From Myxococcota bacterium (lineage in GTDB: Bacteria > Myxococcota_C > UBA6777), in NCBI GenBank assembly GCA_963169055.1, contig CAUJFU010000467.1:1-22073 (forward strand): DNA of 22,073 bases. The letters run 5' to 3'. Under the pieces are notes generated by a model, which did not search any database, was not told the DNA's origin, and saw only the letters and a list, made by a program, of their open reading frames with translations. Below, in pieces: positions 1 through 7,800 of this stretch; within the stretch, counting starts at the first letter, position 1; each line of letters opens with the position of its first letter. Position numbers and translations under genes: made by a program.

Positions 1-249
1 CCCACAGGAAAACTGTTTGGGCTACGCAAACACGACTTGGTCAGAACAGAAAAAGGCACAGGATGGGTCAAAGGCAAGCGCAGTACGGGCTTTTTCGCAC
101 TCGAAACCATCGACGGCCAAACCCTCACCACTTCCGTCGATGTCAAGAAGGCCACCACTCGGCTGGCCGCCCGAACCACCACCCTCACAACACAAAGAAA
201 GGACGGCGCTTCCTCCCCCCTCGCCCATAAGGGGGTCTCCGCGCCTTAA
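1..249 (+). CDS. 3' end of a probable IscB-like (RRXRR/HNH) nuclease, 5' part outside window
   Basis: Frame 1 is open from the first base to a TAA at 247-249, giving 82 residues with no start of their own that looks real. The reading shows a short basic module (KLFGLRKHDLVRTEKGTG, then GWVKGKRSTGFFALETIDG) and a polar low-complexity tail ending DGASSPLAHKGVSAP. From memory, this resembles the C-terminal beta-rich module of IscB-type/RRXRR HNH endonucleases, where a 'GDLV..G.V.GRR..G.F.v...G' pattern follows the nuclease core. The HNH and RuvC-like parts would lie upstream, outside the window, so the assignment rests on weak C-terminal similarity only. The stop is 5 nt before the ATG of the collagen-like gene, so the two could share a transcript. 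An alternative is any small beta-barrel nucleic-acid-binding tail, or a decayed remnant. Confidence 0.4.
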   Translation, partial: PTGKLFGLRKHDLVRTEKGTGWVKGKRSTGFFALETIDGQTLTTSVDVKKATTRLAARTTTLTTQRKDGASSPLAHKGVSAP

Positions 250-254
250 AAACG

Positions 255-1484
255 ATGAAACGCAAGATCGATCTGCCGCAAACATTGCGCGCAGGGTTGT
301 TTGTTCTGGTAGGATTCTTTGGCAGCCAGCAAAAAACGTTGGCGCAAGTCATGGTCTTGCAAGGAGAAAAAGGAAACGAAGGCACTCCTTGTCAAATCGA
401 CAGCGTCTCACAAGAGACACGCGGCACAGTGATTCGTTTTCGTTGCGGTTCACAAATACAGCACGTTCTTCTGCCGAGAGGCCCGCAAGGTCTGCAAGGC
501 CCACAAGGATCTGTCGGTCCGAAAGGATTACAAGGCCCACAAGGCCCGAAAGGATTACAAGGCCCACAAGGTCCGAAAGGCGAGCAGGGTATCGCTGGAA
601 AGATCGGCCCACAGGGGCCAAAAGGTGAGCAGGGTATCGCTGGAAAGATCGGCCCACAGGGGCCAAAGGGAGAACAAGGTCTGCGAGGATTACAAGGTCC
701 GCAAGGGACGCAAGGCCCGAAAGGAGAGCAGGGCGTAGCTGGAGCAGTGGGACCGCAAGGCCCGACGGGACCGATGGGGCCAAAAGGTGAGCAAGGGCCA
801 AAAGGTGAGCAAGGCCCCGTAGGCCCGAAAGGTCAGCGAGGCTCCATCGGCCTACAAGGCGAGCGAGGCTCCGTAGGCCCGAAAGGCGAGCGAGGTTTAC
901 AAGGCTCCGTTGGTTTACAAGGCCCTGTTGGGCCAAAAGGGTCGGTGGGACCGCAAGGACCGATGGGGCCGAAAGGTGAGCAAGGAGCGGTCGGAGCGGT
1001 CGGCACGACGGGTTCGATGGGACCGCAAGGTCCGAAAGGCGAACAGGGATCGACGGGACCGCAAGGGCCGAAAGGCGGGCAAGGCCCACAGGGTGAGCGA
1101 GGCCCGCAAGGCGCAATGGGACCACGAGGTCCGAAAGGTGAGCAAGGACCGATGGGCCCGAAAGGTGAGCAGGGCCGAATGGGGCCGCAAGGTCCGATGG
1201 GGACAAAAGGAGAACAAGGTACGCAAGGTCCGGTCGGCCAGCGAGGCCAACAGGGTGAACGAGGCGCGCAAGGACCGATGGGACCGAAAGGACTGAGAGG
1301 CGAACAGGGGCCGAAAGGTGATAAGGGGCCGATGGGTCCGAAAGGGTTGAAAGGTGACAAGGGACCGATGGGTCCGAAAGGTGAGCAGGGACGCTGTCTT
1401 TGCAAAGAAACCGCAAAAGAGAAGAAAAGAGAAGAGAAAAAACCAGAGAAGAAAGAAGAAAAAGACGTAGATCTTGACGAATAA
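255..1484 (+). CDS. Secreted collagen-like Gly-X-Y repeat protein
   Basis: The 409-residue product has three parts. Residues 1-30 form a Sec-type signal peptide: basic start MKRK, hydrophobic core around LFVLVGFFG, likely cleavage near TLA-Q. Residues 31-75 are a short globular head with two cysteines (C46, C64). Residues 76-379 are an unbroken Gly-X-Y run of about 101 triplets, rich in [12 protein letters not shown] and GER. The Lys-Gly-Glu/Asp pattern is known to stabilise hydroxyproline-free bacterial collagen triple helices by salt bridges. The C-terminus is a CLC motif followed by a very charged Lys/Glu tail ending DVDLDE. No LPxTG or transmembrane anchor is visible, so it is probably exported and trimerises outside the cytoplasm; the head or CLC cysteines could cross-link chains. 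The ATG at 255 gives the signal peptide, but no strong Shine-Dalgarno precedes it, which fits coupling to the upstream reading frame. Its role is unknown; bacterial collagens often act in surface or biofilm structures. Confidence 0.88.
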   Translation: MKRKIDLPQTLRAGLFVLVGFFGSQQKTLAQVMVLQGEKGNEGTPCQIDSVSQETRGTVIRFRCGSQIQHVLLPRGPQGLQGPQGSVGPKGLQGPQGPKGLQGPQGPKGEQGIAGKIGPQGPKGEQGIAGKIGPQGPKGEQGLRGLQGPQGTQGPKGEQGVAGAVGPQGPTGPMGPKGEQGPKGEQGPVGPKGQRGSIGLQGERGSVGPKGERGLQGSVGLQGPVGPKGSVGPQGPMGPKGEQGAVGAVGTTGSMGPQGPKGEQGSTGPQGPKGGQGPQGERGPQGAMGPRGPKGEQGPMGPKGEQGRMGPQGPMGTKGEQGTQGPVGQRGQQGERGAQGPMGPKGLRGEQGPKGDKGPMGPKGLKGDKGPMGPKGEQGRCLCKETAKEKKREEKKPEKKEEKDVDLDE

Positions 1485-1510
1485 TTTTTCTTGTCGGAGT
1501 GATGCTGTTT

Positions 1511-1645
1511 GCAAAAACCCCGTGTTCGCGTTATTTGAAGCGGCAGGGATGTTTGTTTGAAAAGCCACTGATCACTCCGCCGATACGGGGTCAAGGGAGC
1601 CGCGCTCCCTTGTGGGGTGTGGGGCAAAGCCCCACAAAAACAAAC
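1511..1645 (-). repeat. Structured intergenic element, copy A
   Basis: Read on the minus strand, copy A has hairpin 1 (TGGGGC-TTT-GCCCCA, 1620-1634) and hairpin 2 (AAGGGAGC-GCG-GCTCCCTT, 1593-1611, a perfect 8-bp stem). A long-range closing stem follows: ACCCCGT (1585-1591) pairs with ACGGGGT (1517-1523), and a T-run lies at 1513-1517. Inside the closing stem, GCGG (1577-1580) can pair with CCGC (1540-1543), and the motif TTTTCAAAC is shared by the other copies. It fills most of the gap between the collagen-like gene and the DUF188 gene. The hairpin end is about 35 nt from the latter's start codon. Confidence 0.8.
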
Positions 1646-1670
1646 CTAATTGATTGAGAGGAGGTTTCGT

Positions 1671-2156
1671 TTGCGGATCTGGGTGGATGCCGATGCAACG
1701 CCGAAGGCGATCAAAGATATCTTGTTTCGTGTTGTGGAAAAGCGAAGAGTCCATGCTTGTTTTGTGGCGAATCGTGGGATGTACCTATTGCAATCGCCGT
1801 ATTTGTCGCAAGTGGTGGTGGAAAAGGGCTTTGATGTTGCGGATCATTATATTGCGCAGCGCGTCGAATTGGGGGATCTGGTGGTGACGTCCGATATCCC
1901 GTTGGCGGCGTTGGTGATCGAAGCGGGAGGTGTTGCGATGAGCAATCATGGGGAGTTGTATACGGAAGAGAATGTGCGCGAACGCTTGTCGGTTCGGGAC
2001 TTTATGCAGGATCTTCGTGATTCAGGTGTGCAGACGGGAGGGCCAAGGCCGTTTGGAGAGGCCGATAAACGGAGCTTTGCGAATGCTTTGGATCGTTTGT
2101 TGACGAAATGCTTGCAAGACGAAAAGCTGCGTTCTTTGGAAAAGCAAGGGGGTTGA
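1671..2156 (+). CDS. YaiI/YqxD family protein (DUF188)
   Basis: The 161-residue product begins MRIWVDADATPKAIKDILFRV and contains FDVADHYIAQRVELGDLVVTSDIPLAA, then RERLSVRDFMQDLRDSGVQTGGPRPFG. These are the hallmark blocks of the YaiI/YqxD (DUF188) family, a PIN-like fold protein of about 150 residues found across bacteria. The conserved acidic residues of WVDADA and DLVVTSDIPLA form the putative metal site, although no reaction is firmly established for the family. The family usually has Cys in WVDADACP; here it is Thr. I chose the TTG at 1671 because GAGAGGAGG (1656-1664) sits 6 nt upstream and family members start directly at the IWVDADA strand; a TTG at 1650 would swallow the ribosome binding site. 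The stop lies 7 nt from the convergent hydrolase gene. Confidence 0.9.
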   Translation: MRIWVDADATPKAIKDILFRVVEKRRVHACFVANRGMYLLQSPYLSQVVVEKGFDVADHYIAQRVELGDLVVTSDIPLAALVIEAGGVAMSNHGELYTEENVRERLSVRDFMQDLRDSGVQTGGPRPFGEADKRSFANALDRLLTKCLQDEKLRSLEKQGG

Positions 2157-2163
2157 TCGGACC

Positions 2164-3132
2164 CTATATTGCGTCTTTTGTGAAGTCGTCGACGATTTGG
2201 AGGAAGAGTTTTGGGGCTTCGAGGTGAACGACATGCCCCGCAGAGACAGGGAGATAGCGTGTTTGGGGGACGAGCGAGCAAACGCGCTGGGCTTCTTCTT
2301 GGATCATCGCGCCCACAAGTCCGAATTTTTCGTGAACGAACCAGTTGGCATGGATGAGGGCGAAGGGGCATCGAATCTTTGCGAGCATGGCAGCGTGATC
2401 GAAGCTACCCGCCATCGTGTTTTCGTAGAAGGCGCGTGTGAAGGCGGGGTCGTATTCGGAAAAAGAGCGGATGGTGAGACGGAGTTGGAGGGGCAACCAA
2501 GGGATATCGAGCGGCTGGTCGGGGGTTTTGGCTTGGCGGCGTTGGAGCCACGAAGAAAGAAGGCGAGCGAGGAACACAGGGATCTTGGAGATGCGCTTTC
2601 CGCTTTTGTGTGGGATCTCTAAGCGTTGAAAAAGTGCGCCCAAGTCCCGTCCTTCGGGGCGGTCGAGGGTTTCGAGAAACAGCTTCATCACATGGTATAC
2701 AAAGCATTGTTGGAGTCGGGGATGTTCGCTGCTAAAAAAAGGCGGATCTTCGGCGATCACACCTTGCGCATAATCGGGGGCTTGGGCGGCCATCCATGTG
2801 ACAAACAGGCCACCCGAAGAATTGCCCGACAAGAAGGCGGGACGTTGGACGACGTTGTAAAGAAAGGCGACGAGATCTTCGGTGATGGCCTCGAAGGTAT
2901 AGCGTTGTGGGCAGCGTGAAGAGCGCCCATGTCCGTGGATATCGAGCGCATAGACTTGGAAGTGTCGTGCGAGCGCAGGAAGGACGCGGGTGTAGCTTTG
3001 CCAAGGCATCGTCTGGCCGGGGATAAGCAAGAGAGCGCGTTGTTTGGGCGGACTGACCGCGTAATTGAGCGTGACAGTGCCGTGCGAGTATTGTTGTTCG
3101 GTGTATCCAGCTTTTTGTAGAATCTTGTCCAT
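2164..3132 (-). CDS. Alpha/beta-hydrolase fold protein
   Basis: The 322-residue product has the layout of an alpha/beta hydrolase. The oxyanion-hole strand is LLLIPGQTMPWQSY (34-47) and DIHGHGRSS spans 64-72. The nucleophile elbow is GNSSG, with Ser105 as likely nucleophile. The C-terminal catalytic His is His300 in SAGHVVHLEAP. The usual acid after strand 7 is not obvious (HANWFVHE at 261-268 has Asn where an Asp is common), so the acid may instead be Glu128/Asp129 in IAEDPPFF after strand 6. An insertion of about 90 residues (140-230) forms a helical cap. There is no signal peptide, so it is cytoplasmic. The substrate cannot be inferred. The ATG at 3132 was chosen because AAGGAG lies 8 nt upstream (plus strand 3141-3146); upstream in-frame starts run into the repeat element. 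Confidence 0.85.
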   Translation of the reverse strand: MDKILQKAGYTEQQYSHGTVTLNYAVSPPKQRALLLIPGQTMPWQSYTRVLPALARHFQVYALDIHGHGRSSRCPQRYTFEAITEDLVAFLYNVVQRPAFLSGNSSGGLFVTWMAAQAPDYAQGVIAEDPPFFSSEHPRLQQCFVYHVMKLFLETLDRPEGRDLGALFQRLEIPHKSGKRISKIPVFLARLLSSWLQRRQAKTPDQPLDIPWLPLQLRLTIRSFSEYDPAFTRAFYENTMAGSFDHAAMLAKIRCPFALIHANWFVHEKFGLVGAMIQEEAQRVCSLVPQTRYLPVSAGHVVHLEAPKLFLQIVDDFTKDAI

Positions 3133-3173
3133 CTTGGGAGCTCCTTGGGTATAAAGAGAAGCGAGGTGGTGGG

Positions 3174-3303
3174 GTTTGTTGAATTGGGGCGCTGCCCCAA
3201 ACCCCGCAAGGGGTCGCAACCCCTTGAACCCATATCCGCGAACAGATCATCGTGTTTCAAACCAACGGCTCAGTCGCTTGAACGGGCGAGAAAACGGGGG
3301 TTT
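3174..3303 (+). repeat. Structured intergenic element, copy B
   Basis: Copy B has the same layout as copy A, on the plus strand. Hairpin 1 is TTGGGGC-GCT-GCCCCAA (3184-3200). Hairpin 2 is CAAGGGGT-CGCA-ACCCCTTG (3207-3226). AACCC (3227-3231) can pair with GGGTT at 3298-3302, which runs into a short T-tract. The inner pair is GCGA (3238-3241) with TCGC (3274-3277). The shared TTTCAAAC motif lies at about 3255-3262. It sits in the divergent promoter region between the alpha/beta hydrolase and the NmrA-like gene. Confidence 0.8.
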
Positions 3304-3368
3304 GTCGATGAGTTGCTTCGGTGTGAATAGAAACCAGTTTGAGGCGATTTTGTTTGGGAGATTTTTCG

Positions 3369-4250
3369 ATGACGAAGCGGATCTTGGTGACAGGAGCGAT
3401 GGGCAATGTGGGCCGTGAGGTGGTTCGTGCGTTGCGTGCGCGAGGTATCGACATACGGGCTGCGGTTTCATCGGTGGCATCGGCAGAACAGTATTGGAAC
3501 GGAGAAGTCGAAAGCGTGCGGTTTGATTTTCGGGACGCTGCGACGTGGTCAGCTGCTTTGGAGGGATGTACGGGCGTGTTTTTGCTGCGTCCGCCGCCGA
3601 TCGCGGATGTGGAAAAAACGCTGAATCCTTTTGTGGATGTTGCACGAGAAAAAAAGGCTGAGCATATCGTCTTTTTATCGGTCGCAGGAGCGGGAGAAAA
3701 CAAGATCATTCCGCATCACAAAGTCGAGATGCACCTCAAAGCATCGGGCGCTGCGTACACGTTGTTGCGTCCCGGATTTTTCGCGCAAAATCTACAAGAC
3801 GCCTACTTGCAGGATATCCGTGAGGCGGATCGTTTGTATGTGCCTGCGGGTAAAGGTCGTGCAGCTTTTGTGGATCTGTATGATGTGGCAGAGGTGGCCG
3901 TTGAGGCGTTTGTTGCGCCAGAAAAACACGCAAATCAAGCTTATACGCTGACAGGTTCGGAGGCCATCGGGTTTGATGATGTTGCGAATATCTTGAGTGA
4001 CGTTTTGGGGCGCACCATCCGTTATCAGGCTGCGTCGGTGGTGGGGTATGTGTGGCATCTTCGGCGGCGTGGGCTGCCTTGGGGGCAGTGTATCGTGCAA
4101 ACAATCTTGCATGTGGGACTGCGCTTTGGGCATGCAGAGCAGGTCGATCCAACGCTGGAGGCGCTGTTGGGGCGACGGGGGCGGACGATGCGGATGTATG
4201 TGGAGGCCAACCAAGGACTTTGGCGGAAGCCTAGCGTGAAGCCGCAGTGA
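3369..4250 (+). CDS. NmrA-like NAD(P)-binding (atypical SDR) protein
   Basis: The 293-residue product opens with a Rossmann strand and a dinucleotide-binding loop, RILVTGAMGNVGREVVRAL (TGxxGxxG). Conserved family blocks follow: VFLLRPPPIADVEKTLNPFVDVA, then HIVFLSVAGAGENKIIPHHKVE and YTLLRPGFFAQNL. This is the pattern of the NmrA/azoreductase-like branch of atypical short-chain dehydrogenases, which either reduce small substrates with NAD(P)H or sense the nucleotide redox state. No classical YxxxK pair is evident at the expected place, in line with the NmrA branch. The C-terminal part (about 200-293) is the variable substrate region. The ATG at 3369 is preceded by GGGAG about 7 nt upstream; the in-frame ATG at 3339 would add ten residues before the Rossmann strand. 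Function beyond nucleotide binding is not predictable. Confidence 0.85.
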   Translation: MTKRILVTGAMGNVGREVVRALRARGIDIRAAVSSVASAEQYWNGEVESVRFDFRDAATWSAALEGCTGVFLLRPPPIADVEKTLNPFVDVAREKKAEHIVFLSVAGAGENKIIPHHKVEMHLKASGAAYTLLRPGFFAQNLQDAYLQDIREADRLYVPAGKGRAAFVDLYDVAEVAVEAFVAPEKHANQAYTLTGSEAIGFDDVANILSDVLGRTIRYQAASVVGYVWHLRRRGLPWGQCIVQTILHVGLRFGHAEQVDPTLEALLGRRGRTMRMYVEANQGLWRKPSVKPQ

Positions 4251-4313
4251 GAGGGTGTCCGAGAGAAATGTGCTTGAAGGGCAGGCACGATCGGCTGTAG
4301 ACGCCCTGTGGTT

Positions 4314-4336
4314 GGGCAGCCACGGGGGGCTGCTCC
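4314..4336. repeat. Palindromic hairpin between convergent genes
   Basis: GGGCAGCC (4314-4321) and GGCTGCTC (4328-4335) form an 8-bp stem with one G-T pair and a 6-nt loop. GGCTG at 4293-4297 offers a competing partner for CAGCC. The TAGGAGCAGCC...GGCTGCCC style resembles short palindromic repeats dispersed in many bacterial genomes. It sits between the stops of the NmrA-like gene and acpS, so it could act as a bidirectional terminator, but there is no T-run. Confidence 0.4.
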
Positions 4337-4359
4337 TACATGTTGGCGCACACTACGGG

Positions 4360-4806
4360 TTAATTTCGTATGAGCTGTTCGAGCAAGACGATGGCAGCGG
4401 CGGTGTCGCCATCGTGAGAGAGAGAGAGGTGGGTTGTATAGGGGAAAAGTGCTTGCATGGCATCAGAGACTTGACCGTGAAAACGTAGGGCGGGGCGAGA
4501 ATAAGCGTCATGGACGACTTCGATCTCTCGTAAGGATAGATGCGGCAAGGGGGGAGGTTGGCCGAAAAGGGCCGAAGACCACGCTTTGATCATGGCTTCT
4601 TTGGCAGCAAAGCGGGCCGCGAGGTGGCGTGCGGGCTGTTGCCCTGCGCGTGCGCGAGCAATGCGGCGCTCTGCTAAAGTAAAGACTTCTTCGACAAAGC
4701 AAGAGGCTGGATCTTGAAGCTGTAGAGAAAAATCCGCAATCGAAACGACATCTAAACCGACACCAAGAATACGTCCTTGAGGATGAAAGGATAGTTGAAA
4801 ACTCAT
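4360..4806 (-). CDS. acpS: Holo-[acyl-carrier-protein] synthase (AcpS-type PPTase)
   Basis: The 148-residue product transfers 4'-phosphopantetheine from CoA to a Ser of an acyl carrier protein. Diagnostic AcpS signatures are present: GVGLDVVSIADF with Mg-binding Asp19, FTLAERRIARAR, then ARFAAKEAMIKAW with Glu70, and a C-terminal SLSHDGDTAAAIV block. Fungal FAS carries this domain at its own C-terminus, while mycobacterial FAS I uses a separate AcpS encoded next to fas. Here it lies 82 nt downstream of the FAS I gene on the same strand, so it almost certainly activates that ACP and is probably co-transcribed. The ATG at 4806 puts the first conserved strand at residues 12-20. An in-frame ATG further upstream would overlap the FAS stop codon and add non-conserved sequence. 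Its Shine-Dalgarno is poor, so translation may be weak or coupled. Confidence 0.92.
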   Translation of the reverse strand: MSFQLSFHPQGRILGVGLDVVSIADFSLQLQDPASCFVEEVFTLAERRIARARAGQQPARHLAARFAAKEAMIKAWSSALFGQPPPLPHLSLREIEVVHDAYSRPALRFHGQVSDAMQALFPYTTHLSLSHDGDTAAAIVLLEQLIRN

Positions 4807-4888
4807 GAAGATAGATCCGACATTTTTACAAAGAAGATGCGATAGGCAAAAGCTCCCGCATCCATAAGAAGAACACCTATCGAGAGAT

Positions 4889-7800
4889 TTAGAGGGAGGA
4901 ATAGAGGCCGCGAGAGGTATCAAGGCGAGCGTGGGGGTTTAGGAGCATGGCGGCTTCTTGGGCGGCTTGTTCGGGAGAGCCGTCTTGGGCTTCAAAGCGG
5001 CGGAGGTTTCGGCGAGAGAACAAGGGAGTTTGTCCCATGAAGACGGAGGCCCAGCGTTGGGTGGTCTGGTGGTGGCGCTGCTGGCAGCGGGAGTGGTAAG
5101 CGACGGCCTGTTCTTCGGAGAGCTGGGCCAAGAAGGCATCGGGGTGAAGAAGCAGAGCGATACCGCTGACGTGGCCGAAACCGAGGCTGGTCAGCATCCC
5201 TGCGCGCAACGGCAGAGCATCACCTACGTCAAGGGTTTTGTTTGAGAAAGCGAGATGGGAAAAAGAACGCATCATCGGATCGACGTTGTCGAGGTTGGGA
5301 TTTCCTGCGATGCGGCCTTGGAGGAGGGTCTGGCAAAGTCCGATGATCTGCCATGCAGCGGCTCCGCCTTTGGCGTGGCCTGTCAGGCTTTTTTGAGAGA
5401 CGGCAAAGAGGGGGTTTCCTTCGCTGCGTCCGAGGGCTCGCTGGATGCGGTGATGGAGTTCGTTTTCGTTGGGGTCGTTGGCGGCGGTGGAAGTGTCGTG
5501 TTTGTACACGACGGCGATATCGTCAGCGGTAAGGCCGAAGTGTTGGAGAGAGCGAGCGAGCGGGGATTGTTGTCCTCCAACGGCACAAGCGAGCGCGCCC
5601 ATGCCGGGGGCAGGGATGGATTTGTGGATACCGTCACCAAAAGAACCGCAGTATCCGACCACACCGTACACGGGGAGGCCCATCTGCACAGCGATATCGG
5701 CCCGAGCGAGCAAGAAGGTTCCGCCACCTTGGGCCTCGACAAAGCCGCGCCGTCGGGCATCGTTGGGACGAGACATCTGGGCGGGTTCAAGCCCCATAGC
5801 GACCATCTCATCGGTGTTTGCGGTGGCGTTCATGTCACCGAAACCAACAAGGCTTTCACGTCCGACATCATCGTACCCACCCGCGACCACAAAGTCGGCC
5901 TTTCCTGCCAAGATCTTGTCGGTGGCTTCTTCCAGAGAGACCGCTGCCGTCGCACAGGCCGCGACAGGGTGAGACATCGGCCCGTAGCTTCCGACGTAGC
6001 TTTGGACCACATAGGCGGCAGCGACGTTGATCAAGGTTTCTTGGAGGATATCGGGCTGGCGCTCGATATCGAGGACGTGATCGCGGTAGAGACGGGCCAA
6101 GCTGCGCATCCCGCCGATGCCCGAACCTTGGGTGTTTGCGACGCGGGCAGGATGGAGCCAGTGCAAGAGTTCTTCGGGTTCGATGCCAGCGGACAAGAAG
6201 GCGTCGACGGTGGCGATCAGGTTGAAAAGAGCGACGCGGTCGATGCGTTCGATCATATCGTTGGAGAGGCCAAAGCGCGCAAAGTCAAAGCCTTTGGGGA
6301 TCTGGCCCATGACTTGGCGTTGGAGGCGGACTTGGCGGGGGACTTTGACTTCGGTTCCAGCGAGGCGTGTGATGCGCCATTGTCCGTCTTGGGCGTCAAA
6401 GTGAACACGGGTTTTTTCGGGTGCCATCGCAAAGAAGGTACGGGCTTCTTCTTCGGAGCTTACCGAAAAAGTAAAATCTTTTTCCAGAAAAACAGAGGTG
6501 TACATAGAAAGGGCGTTGGGGTCGATGCCTACAGTCTCAGGTTCGATCCAGCGCAGCCCAAGATGTTTGCGGACGCTTTCGCGGTAACGTGTGGCGATCT
6601 CGTGTTCTGCGATCACGGTGTTGGTCTGGCGATCTTTCCAAACCCCCGCCTTGCCGTTTTCTTCGTAGGTGACGAGGCCCGTGATCCAAGCCAACTCAAG
6701 CACCGCAGCGGGAGAAAGCGACGGCCCGATCTCCATCTCGTAGCGAGTACGGGCGCTTCCGCAAGGGCCGATCTCGCCCATGCCAACGATCACCACCATC
6801 TCGCGCAGGGAAAGGCCGCGTTTGGGCCAATGGACGGGCTTTTTCGCGGTCGAAGGTGTCCATCGAGGGTGCAGGGTGGCAGGCCAATGAGGAAGCGCGT
6901 CGACAAGCAAAGGTGCATCCGTGGGCGCACCTAGCAAGGCGGCTTCGGTGCTTTCGAGGGTCAGGCGTTGCTTGACGCAGGCAGCTTTGTGTTCGAGTTC
7001 GGTGCGGATCGCTGAAACGGTCTGACGAAGGGCTTTGACTCGTTGGAAACCACCTGTCAGATCGGCCTCAAGAGGCTGGCGGAGGGCTTCTTTTCTGGCG
7101 GCATGGGTACACAGAGCGGTCAACAACCATCCCATCTCGTCGCTAGAAAAGGTGCGCATACCTGTGCGCTGTTCGAGGTGGTGAGCCACGAGATTGTTGG
7201 CATCCATCAAGCCCGTCCCACGGACCCATCCGATGCGGGCCGCGCACAAGGTGGTGGCCTTGCCCCATGCTTCGTATTCGCTTTCCCACTTGGTCAGGAG
7301 GACTTCGAGTGCAGCTTTGGTTTCGGCGTACACTCCGTCGCCTCCGAAGCTTCCGTGATTGGGTGAAAGCGGTAGGACGATATGGCAAGGCATCGCGGGG
7401 AGACCGTGACGCTTGTAATGGGTGGCGATGCCCGTCACAAGGCGTTCTACGCTGAGCAGCATCGCACGCATCACGGCGTTGGAGCGGGCTTGGAGGCTGT
7501 CGAGCGTGGCGAGATCTTTGATAGCCGCGAAAGGCAGCACGATATCGGGTGCAAAGGGGCGCTTGACGACGCGGACTTTGGCCCCGTCTTGTTCGGTGAC
7601 AGAGGAAAACAGCCAATGGATCAGGGACTCGACATCTTGGAAAGAGGCTTGGTTGAAGGGGACGATATGGAGTTCTGCGCCCGGGACAGCAGAAGTCTCG
7701 AAGAGATCGCGATATTCACGGACACGATCGCTGTTGTAAGTGCTGGTGGTGACGATGACACGGGCTCCACCGCGCAAGAGGCAACGCACACAGGCCAAGG

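Noticed and set aside
349-1416. Long minus-strand open frames (to 355 codons) across the collagen-like gene, and a Pro/Cys-rich one at 833-1627
   Set aside because: They are mirror images of the Gly-X-Y repeat: a GGN-rich sense strand leaves the antisense free of stops. They have no ribosome sites and only repetitive composition.
1511-1634. Considered whether the dispersed repeats form a CRISPR array
   Set aside because: Copies are thousands of bases apart, in both orientations, about 130 bp long and without regular spacers; they are dispersed elements.
4803-4823. Seven-codon minus-strand mini-frame (MSDLSS) whose stop overlaps the acpS ATG as ATGA
   Set aside because: It could give translational coupling, but it has no Shine-Dalgarno and short overlaps of this kind arise by chance.
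5255-6934. 559-codon plus-strand open frame opposite the FAS ketosynthase region
   Set aside because: It lies antisense to strongly conserved catalytic sequence (KS Cys, His, Lys motifs) and shows no domain of its own. High-GC codon bias explains the lack of stops.
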